Assembly (NCBI RefSeq): GCF_003576645.1
Contig: NC_044920.1
Location: 5,974,597 to 6,038,596, forward strand
Length of the DNA stretch: 64,000 bases
Source: Ipomoea triloba
Lineage: Eukaryota; Streptophyta; Magnoliopsida; Solanales; Convolvulaceae
Direction: 5' to 3'
The notes below the pieces were generated by a model that worked only from the letters and a program-made list of their open reading frames with translations, had not been told where the DNA came from and made no database searches. Position numbers and translations under genes: made by a program. Below are positions 48,421 to 58,436 of this stretch, piece by piece (positions within the stretch are counted from its first letter, which is position 1; the number at the start of each line of letters is the position of its first letter).

Positions 48421-51400
48421 ATCCCCCCTACAACCTAGTACGTATAAACATTTCCCATTCTGCGTTGATATTCTTAGTATGCGGTCCAATTATTATATCA
48501 CCAACAGTTGTGTCTCTTTATGAGCTCGAATCAATAGATACGCTGACTGCATACTGAAGATCTATTTCACGGCATTAGGGGGAGATATACCCAAATTGAA
48601 ATGCCGAGAAAACCATGAAATGGAATGATCTTCATTATAATCCACGTACTAATAAAATTGAACTAGAAGTTTAGAAGATAATCTATTTTGCAATATTAGC
48701 AAATAATCTGCCAAATATATATACCGATAATGTATATATACACTGATCATGTTGATCAGAAAAGAGTGACAATGTCCCATATATAATCCGCAAATTGGAC
48801 CAAATAATATATATCTCGATACTCCTTAGCTTGACGCTAGTAGTGTAAGGAGATCTATCGTTGTAAGAGATATAAAACCTAATACTAGATCTAGTAAAGA
48901 AGCATTGTCACTCTTGTCCTAAAAAGAATTATGTCCTGAAGACATTTGTCCAGAAGACGAAAACCCTAGTAAGGTGCACCAAACAAACATAATACTAGGG
49001 ATACGGAACAATCAGATCTTATACTGGGAAATGTTAACGATCTGATTAAAAATTGTCATGATTTTGGGAGAAAATTTTAAAACTGTGGACAACACACGCC
49101 TATATAATTGCTCATTTAAATAAACTGGATCCAGGTGAGATGCTAGAAGCATCCTCATTATTTAATATTTAAAGGAGCAATTAAGGCAGAGCTCGACTCG
49201 CTAAAACAGATTCTCTTGACAATACATACACCATTGAATAATAACTCTGTTGGTTACAAATGGATGTTTGTACGAAAGAGAAATGAAAACAATAAGGTGA
49301 TATAATAGCGAGTGTTTGTAGCATATGGGTTAACGCAGAAATCTTTGATTAATTTTAATCAAATCTCCCATATACGATGACATTAAGTTCCGCTATACAA
49401 GATAATTGGCAGTACAAACTTAGATATGCAACTAATAAACGTCATGACCATATGACAATAAGGTCTTTGGACAATATGATCTTTATATGACCTTAGCACA
49501 GATCATAATTAACTGAGTAATTCTCCTTTTTTAAGAAGGAATTATGTGTCATTATGAATTCGTTAAAGGATTACGAATGAAGTTATTACCCTCATTTAGA
49601 AGGGATAATATGTACCATAAGTGTTCTTTATTGAATTGTAAATGAGCATAGAATTACTAATTTGATCCTCAATGGATTTATAATTCTCAAAATAATATTA
49701 CAACATATTTGTTGTTGAAGTACAAAGGCTTTACTTAATAGTAAAGCAATTAACTAAGTAATTACAAAGGCTTTACTTAATAGTAAAGCAATTAACTAAG
49801 TAATTTTCTCCTGAAGCAGGAAAATGTAAAAATCAAGATAATACCGTTAGTACCTATTGAGAGGCTACTAATCATTATCTCAACATATGTTGTGTTATAA
49901 ACATCATAAAGAGTTTAATGGTATTAGCTCTAAAAATGAAATGAATCATAAAGAGTTTAATGGTATTAGCTCTAAAAATGAAATGAAAGGACTTGGTAAA
50001 CCAAGTATCACCTCGACCTGCAAATCGAGTATTTCCTTGAAAGGAATTTATATACCAATTTTTAGAAAGATGTCTTCAACGCATTTCATATAGATAAGTA
50101 TGATTGACTTATCATACTAACGGTTATATCTCTTGAAGAAGATAAGGAACCGTTTAGACCCAAAAATGATATTGAGGACACTTTAGGACCTGAAATCCAT
50201 TTCTTCATTATTATTGGAATACTACGGAAGAACCAGAAGTTCTATGATCATATTTTGATTGACATTGTCCTTACAATGAAATCAACTATAGTTTCTAATG
50301 CCCTAATTATCCTCTAGTATCTCCAATTTAAAATTTGTGGGACAAACCAATGTGTGTTTTTCTCATAGATCACTTGGTAATGATTGCCTTTGATCTCCAT
50401 TCCAAGTTAGTTATGTGTGTACGTTCTATCTCCACTGACTTATGGGAGAATAATAAAAGTGTGTTTTTAAGTAGGTATAGTTAAGGAATATTGATTATAT
50501 TCAACCTACATAGGCTCCAGAAGAGTCACGAGATCATTGTATAAAATGTTAACTTATAGTGACAATCTTGAAGATTGTCATATCATCTCCTCTACGTTCC
50601 TTTTGAAACAGTTATTCTATTTTAAGCAATGTAGAAATCGAAGATTATTATCTTCAGGGGGAGATGTGGACTACATTTACTTAAATCAACCCTGAAGATT
50701 GGGTGGGTCCTAAAAGGACCAACAATTATACTCTTTTGCAATCTATATACCATGTACTCTTTTCCTCACTAGATTTTTCCCATTGGATTTTTCTAGTGTG
50801 GTTTTAACGAGGCATGAGTATAATATAATAAACGGGGAGAAAGTTGCAAATAAATACTTAAATAGACGAACCTCGAAATCCTAAAGATTATGCCCTGAAG
50901 GCTTATGATTGCACTCTTTTTCCCTGGCTTATGATTGTACTCTTTTTCCCTTAACTAAGTTTTTCCCACCGGGTTTTCTTAGTCTAAGGTTTTTAACGAG
51001 GCAATCAGAAAGGCTGTTGTCTTCAGGGGGAGCAACAACATACACAGAGATTATTGGTCCAAAAGACCACCAACTCTTGCAAATCCTGAAGATTAAACGC
51101 AACAAAGACCACCAACTCTTGCAAATCCTGAAGATTAAACGCAACAAGTTATGGTTGTACTCTTTTCCCCTGAAGATTAAACGCAACAAGTTATGGTTGT
51201 ACTCTTTTCCCTTAACTAAGTTTTTTCCCACTAGGTTTTCTTAGTGTAAGGTTTTAATGAGGCAACTAGGACTATATATGAGTTTATAAATATCATGTAC
51301 TCTTTTCTTCAACTAAGTTTTTCCCATGTGGTTTTCTTAGTGAAGTTTTTACAACTAAGTTTTTCCCATGTGGTTTTCTTAGTGAAGTTTTTAACGAGGC

Positions 51401-51527
51401 ATGAAAGTATTTGAATATACCATTCATATACCTTGTACTCTTTTTCTTGTCTAGGTTTTTCCCACAGAGTTTTCCTAGCGAGCTTTTAATGAGGCAAGAT
51501 CATGGACAAATAATGTCCAAGGGGGAG
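48421..51527 (+). pseudogene. Eroded Copia pol and 3' non-coding region of element 2
   Basis: Short matches in mixed frames: a GGEIP-type stretch near 48580, VGYKWMFVRKRNENNK (about 49250-49300) and QGLT-like remnants, then long non-coding repeats. Stops occur in every frame. Five perfect 42-bp tandem duplications (49722, 49903, 51062, 51127, 51310) and a 26-bp one (about 50915) lie here. Confidence 0.65.
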
Positions 51528-51805
51528 TGTTATAAGTATATATTAATATGGACATTATATTGTAACGGACGTAACGGTCCAGTAATTAAGTATGTCATTA
51601 TTGTATGTATTCATTGTTGTACTGTATATATATAAGCTCTCATATGTTGTAATAGAGGTCTAATGATCAGATGAATAAGAATATTCTCCCATTCTTCTTG
51701 TCTCAATTCTCTTTTGTTGTTATAGTAGCTTATACATTTCCTGCAAATTTACCATCCACCGGTTAAGAGCTAAAGGCCAACAGGCACAACAAATCTTTTC
51801 CAACA
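51528..51805 (+). repeat. 3' LTR of element 2
   Basis: 278 bp, TGTTATAAG..CCAACA. Differs from the 5' LTR by a 3-bp TA-repeat change and very few substitutions. Confidence 0.88.
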
Positions 51806-51810
51806 GTTTC

Positions 51811-52371
51811 ATAATTATCATAAATTTTATATATTTATGACTCTATTTGGTAGAGCTTATTTTAAGGTACAAATAAGTTATAAGTTCTATTTGGTAAAAT
51901 ATGAAGAGTTTAAAATAATGCTCCAAGCATCCTTATCAATGAATAATGTGGGGATATTGGTACAGTAGAAGCCTAGGTGGAAGAGAGATGTATAAGGAAA
52001 GAGAAAAAAAAAATTACTCCTGCAAGATGGAGTTATTGGTACAATGTTTCTGTACCAAACAAATGCCATGCTTGTTGCGCCTGACGCGCGTCAGGCGCAA
52101 CAAGCGCGCCTGGGGCGCGCCTGACAGTATCTATTTTTTTTTAAAATCAATTTTGTTTTATTTTTTTTCCTTTCCTCCCATTTTCTCTTTCCTAATCACA
52201 CTTACAAAAACTCCTCAATAACCGCGAAATAACTCCACTACTATGGATGCTCTTACTATCTTATTTTGAAATGCTACCTTAAGTACCATTTCAAAATAAT
52301 CTATTGGTTTTTAATTTTTTCTTTATTAATTTATACAAATGACACCATCTACCATTCATTAAGTAAAAACC
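51811..52371. other. Intergenic stretch with a GC palindrome
   Basis: No gene. ATGCTCCAAGCATCC near 51918 and GGATGCTCTTAC near 52244 may be the ends of a small unidentified transposon around the palindrome at 52071-52104. Confidence 0.4.
52071..52104. repeat. Perfect 34-bp GC-rich palindrome
   Basis: CTTGTTGCGCCTGACGC is followed directly by its exact reverse complement. A related GCGCGCC..GGCGCGCC imperfect repeat follows. It would extrude as a loopless cruciform or hairpin. Confidence 0.95.
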
Positions 52372-52372
52372 T

Positions 52373-53314
52373 AGGGTTGTTTACTAACAAGAAATTTCCA
52401 AATTTTCTAGAAAACTTTGAAAAATTGGATAGAAGAGCATTTACTAAAGCTATTTCCCCTTTTCAAAGTAGGGAATAGTTATCTATTTAATAGGAAATTA
52501 GAAACCCAGTCAAAAGTTGTTTTCTAATTTGAAAACACACGGATGAATAGTAAAATTAAAGGCATCGATTCGCACCGCCAACTTTTATTCTCTTTCTTCC
52601 TCACGTTTCTTTGTCGCTTTATCACAGTCTCTCTGATTCACAACCACCATCTCACAGCTTAAATTCCCCTCAAACTCCCCTCTTCTTTGTCACTTTAATT
52701 ATCACAGTCTCTCTAATTCACAACCATCATCTCATAGCTTCAATTCCTCTCAAACTCCCCTCAATCACTCATCCTTTATAGACGACGAGACCAGGGCTGA
52801 GTGGGAGACGGTAGTTTGTACTCGGTGACGATGAGACCAATGCTAAGTGGGTGACGGTAGTCCATAGTCGGTGACGACGGGACTAGGGCTGAGCGGGCTA
52901 CGATAGTCCTTACTTAGCGACTCTCCCATCTTTATCTACAGTGTATATGTGCGGTGGCGAGTCTTGTGCATCCTTTTGCAATTGCTAATGTTTTTAATTG
53001 ATGTGACGCTTGGTTATATTTGTTTAATTGATGTGGATGTGTCGGATATGATGTGGTCACTATGCATTTGCGGATGCTTTTAAAGAAACCAGATATATTT
53101 AGTTAATCTGGCTGCTAATAGGATTACCTTGCCATAATAGATAATATATATACATTTGCTTAATTCTTGCACATGATGTATAATATATCACTGCCAAAAT
53201 AGATACTCCATACTTGGATAATTTGTGCTGTTAGACAAACACTGGTACACAAATTTTCAATATCAATTTTCAAAAACAGAGAATAGAAAACAGAGAACGA
53301 AAGTAAACAGAACC
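52373..53314. mobile_element. Harbinger-like MITE or relative
   Basis: Left AGGGTTGTTTACTAACAAG and right ..AGTAAACAGAACCCT, resembling the termini of 28025-28988; the right flank is TAA, the left CTA. The interior holds a duplicated block of about 73 bp (CACAGTCTCTCTGATTCACA type, 52624-52765) and three units of a GGTGACGA..GAC..GGGCTGAG..ACGGTAGT repeat (52780-52920). Confidence 0.6.
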
Positions 53315-53479
53315 CTAATATCTCATTTTATCCTTTTATGTCTTTTTACACTTATCAACTTATTTAACAACTAATTTTACCAAACACTTTAATATCAATT
53401 AGTTAGCTTATTAGCAGATACTAGCTTTTCAGTTGTCAACTTTCAGGTAGGTGTGCTAAATAGAGTCTATGTCATCATC

Positions 53480-54425
53480 ATCAAAATCTATAATACACTT
53501 TTGTTCCTAAAAGACACACATTTCCAACACAACCCTTCCTTTCATAATGCTTCGCCAACCACACGATGCATTGAGTGTGCACATACTCCTGAAAAAAATT
53601 CCTTTCATGAACATACTTGTCCCATAACACTTGAACCCATAGCTTCTCGGGGTTCATGAGAACCTGCCAGTCTACAACACTAGTTTCCTCAAGTAGGCCA
53701 GGTTGAAGTCCATTGCCTTCTTGAGCCCTAGTCCTCCACGCCATTAGGAGACATCATCCTAGTTGATCAGGTGAACTATCTTTTTGTCACTCGAGTCCCC
53801 TAAAAGAAAGTTTCTCTAGATTCTATCTATGTCTGAGCATACTCCAATTGGGAGGGCCAAAGATTGCATGGTGTAAATTGGGATAATGGAAAGCGTGGAA
53901 TTAACTAAAGTCTTCCGCCCTACTAGAATAAGAGAGTCTAATTTCTAGCTGGTGAGCATCTTCATAATATTATTAAGGATGTAGTTGAAGGTGTGCTTTG
54001 AGACCCTTCTAGGCACTCCTAAATACTTCGCAAGGTGGCCAGTGACAGAAATCCTTGCCACCCCCTAATGATGATCTTAGACATGCAATCAATGTTAGGA
54101 GAACAAAATGTTTGTGATTTGGAGGGATTGATTATCAAACTTGAGATGCTTGAGAATTTCTGCATGCATTGCATCATGCACTTAATATGCTTTGTCGAGG
54201 TTTCCCCAAAGAACATTATATCAATAGCAAAGAAGAAGTGTGAAATCCCATTGTATCTCTAGGAAAGGAAAATCGATTTCCACTGCTTAAACATAACCAT
54301 TGATAGTCATGATACCTCTTATTCCTTTCTGCTAATGCATCTTGTGGACAATATCTTGTGCTAGAATAATGTTGTCAAGGATAGATTGACCATGCAAGAA
54401 GCTATTATGATGTAGGCCAATTAGG
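53480..54425 (-). pseudogene. LINE (L1-type) reverse transcriptase remnant
   Basis: On the minus strand: a HGQSILDNIILAQDIVHKM-type stretch (RT), MFFGETSTKHIKCMMQCMQK.. (after the RT YADD-equivalent region), then a degraded GYLGVP..RKTLVNSTLSIIP stretch, and finally LALL..LMNPEKLWVQVLWDKY, the zf-RVT-like C-terminal region of plant LINEs. Multiple stops and frame changes. Cassandra sits at its upstream side, and more LINE sequence follows at 55057-55215. Confidence 0.8.
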
Positions 54426-54430
54426 TTTTG

Positions 54431-55052
54431 TGTTGGGCGTCAGCGGGTTTGGCTGAGCTCATCCCCTACTCGATTCGAGACGTGGTGTTGTGACTTACTA
54501 TGGAGAGATGTGGTTAAATGGTTAATGTCCACCTACTTATCACCAATTTGTTTTAAGTAGGATATGACAACTAGATAGCCAAAGAACTCTGTGGTTAAGC
54601 GTGCTTGATTTACAATAGTCACAGGATGGGTGACCCCTAGGAAGTAAGCATAATGCAGCGTTGAGATCCATCAATTGGTATTAGAGCCAAGGTCACGGGT
54701 TTGAATCGATGGCGAGGCGAAAGTCGAGTCCAGTCCAGGAGGGGTATTAGTGGACATGGCGGCTAAGGACCGAGTCAGGCATGCTGTGCAACTGGGCTTG
54801 GTGTTCAAAGGTTGTGGTAGGTGCTAAGAAGGGGATTGTTGGGCGTTGGCTGAGTTCAGCCCCTGCTCGATTCGAGACGTGGCACTATGGCATACCATGG
54901 AGAGATGTGGTTAAATGGTTAATGTCCACCTACTCATCACTGATTAGTTGTAAGTAGGATATGCAACCAGATAGCCAAAGAGTGTGTTTGACTTCAGTAG
55001 TCACAGGATGGGTGACCCCTTGGGAAGTGAGCATAATACAACGCATGCCACA
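54431..55052 (+). mobile_element. Cassandra TRIM retrotransposon
   Basis: Two short LTRs (54431-54673 and 54837 to about 55052), both starting TGTTGGGCG and containing 5S rRNA-like sequence, flank an internal region of about 160 bp with no coding capacity. The primer-binding site TTGGTATTAGAGCC (about 54675) follows the 5' LTR, and AGAAGGGGAT precedes the 3' LTR. The size (about 620 bp) and the 5S domain in the LTRs define Cassandra. The right end and target duplication are not sharply resolved. Confidence 0.88.
54591..54650 (+). other. 5S rRNA-derived domain in the Cassandra 5' LTR
   Basis: GGTTAAGCGTGCTTGA (5S A box) and ACAGGATGGGTGACCCC (5S C box) occur at near-normal spacing, as in the 3' half of plant 5S rRNA. 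The rest of 5S rRNA is absent, so it is not a 5S gene. The 3' LTR copy has lost part of the A box. Confidence 0.85.
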
Positions 55053-55056
55053 TTGA

Positions 55057-55215
55057 GAAGGGTGATAGGTCATTGAGAAATGAAGGTTGTCAATACTTAC
55101 ACAAGGAATTTACTAGTCCTTATCACTATATTCACAAAGTCGATAAGGGAAGACCGCATCATGTCCTAGAAATTCTAGTAAATATCGCATGAATGCCATC
55201 TGAACCTAGGCTCCT
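55057..55215 (-). pseudogene. LINE RT N-terminal remnant
   Basis: Minus-strand translation resembles GSDGIHAIF..MMRSSLIDFVN (the GPDG..FYQ region at the start of LINE RT domains) in shifting frames. It is colinear with 53480-54425, indicating that Cassandra lies inside an older LINE. Confidence 0.6.
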
Positions 55216-55610
55216 GACAGGATAATTGGGTATCAGCACCTGACCCGAATCATCAGCACTGACACGAAGGCAACAAACGGTCACCCGTTACACAAATACG
55301 ACACATTGATGGTGATAATTACTCCAACGGCTCACCATTACCAGCACTCAATGCAGCTCACCATTACCAGCACTCAATGCAGGTCACAATTACTAGCACT
55401 CCGTTACACTCACTAGAGGAAGAGCGGTTGCAGTCATAGTATAAGTAGCTGACTTGTGGTAGAGGATGGGGGGACACTTCGTTGATTACACACTATACTA
55501 TTGTATTGACTACCCACTGTATTGTATTGAAACTCTTGTACTCAAACTATCGTAGTCCAATAATACTCAAATATAGTCTGGTAACATATTTACCGTCATT
55601 GGTGCTCTTG
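55216..55610 (+). repeat. Gypsy-like LTR fragment
   Basis: Starts TGACAGGATAATTGGG, carries a GTATAAGTAGC TATA-like box (about 55439), ends near GTCTGGTAACA, and is followed by TTGGTGCTCTTGTTGAGAGC, which looks like a primer-binding site of some plant Gypsy elements. A 26-bp tandem duplication (GCTCACCATTACCAGCACTC..) lies at about 55331-55382. No matching second LTR is in the window. Confidence 0.5.
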
Positions 55611-55727
55611 TTGAGAGCTGAGGCCAAATCTCAGGCACAGCTCTACATATTACAAAAGAAGGCTGCCCCGGTGCCTTCCAGGGCAGGGCGTCTACCTCCT
55701 CATCAACGACGTTTGCCTCTTCTTTAT

Positions 55728-56033
55728 CCAGTGGCGTCCTACTCATCAAGTGGCGTCGCTTCCTCAACTGGCGTCACCTCCTCAAGTGGCGTTGCCTCCT
55801 TAGTTGCGTCACCTCCTCAAGTGGCTTCACTTCCTCAAGTGGCGTCACATCCTCAAACGGCGCCACCTCCTAAAGTGGCGTCACCTCATTAAGCGGCGTC
55901 ACCTCCTCAAGTGGCGTCACCTCCTCAAGTGGCGTCACCTCCTCAAGCGCCGTCACCTCCTCAAGCGCCGTCACCTCCTCAAGCAGCGTCACCTCCTCAA
56001 GCAGCCTCACCTCCTCAAGTGACGTCACCTCTC
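55728..56033 (+). repeat. 15-bp minisatellite, about 20 copies
   Basis: Degenerate CACCTCCTCAAGTGGCGT units in 15-bp register, translated as (PPQVAS)-like or KWRHLL-like pentads depending on frame. The first part lies within an open frame (55482-55892) downstream of the Gypsy-like LTR, so it may derive from a gag leader. Confidence 0.88.
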
Positions 56034-56199
56034 AAATTCTGTGAAAATAAAATAAAATAAAGCTTTATTCCCTTAGGCTCGGCACGAGATCTGAACTCGC
56101 TAGCTGCCTGACGGGAGATCTGACCTTTAATCGAGCCTACGGTTGGTCGAAGTGAGCTTGCACACAGAACGCCCAAAAACACAAAAAAAAAAATCAAAA

Positions 56200-56402
56200 A
56201 ACAAAAAAATCAAAAACCATGGCCGAAGCCTGACCTCAGCAAAAAACTGGCCAAGGCTGACCTCAACCAAAAATTTACCGAGGCTGAACTCGGCAAAAAT
56301 TGGCCGAGGCCTGACCTCGGCCAAAAATTAGCCGAGGCCTGACCTCAGCCAAAAATTGGCCGAGTCTAACCTCAGCCTCGGCAAAAAATTGGCTAAGGCC
56401 TG
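56200..56402 (+). repeat. Tandem GGCCGAGGCTGACCTC repeat
   Basis: About six imperfect units of roughly 30 bp, each with GACCTC(A/G)GC and AAAAATTGGCCGAGG, rich in self-complementary GGCC and AGGCCT words. Confidence 0.8.
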
Positions 56403-57105
56403 ATAAGCCTCTGAGATACCCTTAAATCAAGTTCATATTAGGGTGTTTTGTCACGTTTATAGCATCCTTACATGATGAATTATGGTCATAAATGCTTTAA
56501 ATTCACTAACCAACACACAAAAGCTACTTTTAGCCTAAAGGAGGTGAAACAGGAGTCCCGGGAGCCAATAGGAGCGAAAGTTGAGCTCAAAGAACGAACC
56601 AGGCAAGATCGGAGCCCCGGAGGACCCAAGAGGATGGCCACACGCGTGTGAGTATGCGTGGAAATAATCCAATAGTCTCCCACGCACGCTTACACGCGTG
56701 TGAGCTGGCGTGGAGACTGCATTGCGCGGAAATTTTGCTAGGGTTGCTTTTCGGAGACTATTTAAACCCCATTGATAGATTTTCAGAGGAGGTTCCCAGA
56801 AATTGAGAGAGACTTTTACTATTCCATTTTCTTTTCATTTTTTAGACTAGTTTTAGGTAGATTTCCATTGTAGAAGACAACAAGCTTGGATTGAAGGATT
56901 ACTTCATTCTAGGTGATCTTGATATGATCTCAATTGTGCATATTTTTCTAAGTATTTTGGATCAACTTTTGAGTTTAAATGTATTAATTTGCCATCTCTA
57001 ATGCATATTCCTTGCTTTCTCAATTAGATATGGTTTCATTCTTGATTTGAGTGTTTTATGGTGTTTGTTAGTGTTTTGAAACCATTTTAGATCAAATGCA
57101 AAGCA
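56401..57105 (+). repeat. Possible Gypsy LTR fragment (TGATAAG type)
   Basis: Opens TGATAAGCC and follows the same order as the minus-strand block starting at 29469: ACACACAAAAGC, then CCCGGGAGCC, then ACACGCGTG words, then TATTTAAACCCC as a TATA candidate. Its limit against the Athila LTR was not determined. Confidence 0.4.
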
Positions 57106-58273
57106 AGGGAACATTTAAAGACATGTTTGGGAGTTAAAATGGATGAAGAATGCTTACATTGAGGCCGCAACGCGTCCAGGATCAAATTAGACACGTCCAG
57201 AATTTTGAGCCAAGGTCAGGGCTCGACGCGTCGAGAATATGTCGTAACAATTTTTGGGAAAAATCTTCAAGGCTCGACGCGTCGAGAATCTTGTGGCAAC
57301 ACAAAAATCTGCTGCGCGGAATTGCCTATTTTGCCCCTCTTTTTGCTCCCACTATAAAAGGCTCATTTTCCCAAAACCCTAGACCTAAGCTGCATTTTTG
57401 GAGGCAAGAAGAGTGAGAGAAAAGGGTGTTTTCCTCTCCAAGGAGGCAAGGAGGGATCCACCACTTTTGGAGAAGATACTCACCATCAAGGAGCTACAAG
57501 AGCTTTGGAGGAACAAGGAGAGGCTAGGAAGACTACATTCGGGAGAATCTCTTCCCCCTTTCCTTTACTTTCTTAGTTTTTGTAAACTCTTTTGACACTT
57601 GAGCTTTAAATTCTATCCTAGCCATGATTGGCTAAAGTAATTTTAGAGATTTTTGGGTGATAGGTGTTTATGAATCCTATTTGTCTTGTTCTTCATGTCT
57701 AATGATATGTTTATATTTGGGTTTTATAACTTATGATGCAATTGCGATTTCTAGTGTGATGCTTGTGATTAAAGGCCTAAATTACTTGTATCTTGCTATA
57801 GTTGTGTCTTAATGGGAGTTAGGGCATATATTAGAGCACTCACCTTTGCACTTGACTTTTGCACCTTGGGAGAGGGCAAATTTGTTAAGGGCTTTTACCT
57901 AGATTGCTTGTTCTTAATTTGTTATTGTGATTGTCTCATGGGAGTGAGTATTCCAAAGTTCTATATTCTATATTGTGGGTTTGAATTATGGGAGTAATTC
58001 CTTCCCCTTTGTGAAAGCAATCATCCACATTTGTTAGAACCCGAATTACATATCTCACCTTAGCTTGGCATTAGGAGACTAAACACCTAAACCTGGAAAT
58101 CCCATCTCTCTCTCTATTTGTTTTCATCAACTAGTTTTCTTTATTCTATTTTATTACAACATTTGCAACCGTTCAAACACCATTTTCGTTAGGATTAGCT
58201 TCATAAGAATATGTTAGTAACTGTGGATCGATACCCCGGAATACTCCGGGTATTTGAATTGTTATAAAAATAT
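57106..58273 (+). repeat. Athila-type 5' LTR (approximate)
   Basis: Contains a TATA box in CCACTATAAAAGGCTC (57349-57364), purine-rich transcript start sequence and an end of GATACCCCGGAATACTCCGGG..TGCA. The primer-binding site follows at once. The left end is uncertain. It carries two GGCTCGACGCGTCGAGAAT palindromes (57221, 57271). Confidence 0.6.
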
Positions 58274-58310
58274 GCTGCAATCAAATTGGCGCCGTTGCCG
58301 GGGAACTGGC
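58274..58310 (+). promoter_or_regulatory. Athila primer-binding site
   Basis: TTGGCGCCGTTGCCGGGGA, the hallmark Athila-lineage primer-binding sequence, directly follows the LTR end. Confidence 0.85.
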
Positions 58311-58436
58311 GTTTAAGTATTGACATTAGTGAAAGTTTTATTCTAGGAGTCTAATCCATTATTTTTCTTTATTTTTACTTACCCGTAACAAAGTTTGTTT
58401 TGTTTAGTGTGATCTTGTGTTTTAGGTACTTGTTGC

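Larger units (their letters stand above)
43903..51805 (+). mobile_element. Decayed Copia-type LTR retrotransposon (element 2)
   Basis: LTRs TGTTATAAGTATATATTAAT.. at 43903-44175 and 51528-51805 with 5-bp target duplication GTTTC (43898-43902, 51806-51810). Purine tract AAGGGGGAG precedes the 3' LTR. The noncoding stretch before it (TTTTTCCC..CTAAGTTTTTCCCA..GGTTTTCTTAGT..TTTTTAACGAGGCA, repeated) is characteristic of some plant Copia elements. Traces of RT (GYKWMFVRKRNENNK, about 49255) remain, with many stops. The 5' LTR lacks the final CA and no primer-binding site follows it. The LTRs are almost identical despite the ruined interior. The length is inflated by the copy at N46647. Confidence 0.85.

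Noticed and set aside
54591..54650. 5S rRNA gene
   Set aside because: Only the 3' promoter-containing half of 5S is present, and it lies in a retrotransposon LTR.
57150..57416. 88-codon open frame beginning MLTLRPQRVQ
   Set aside because: Lies in the LTR/leader of the Athila derivative across palindromes and the TATA box; no domain.
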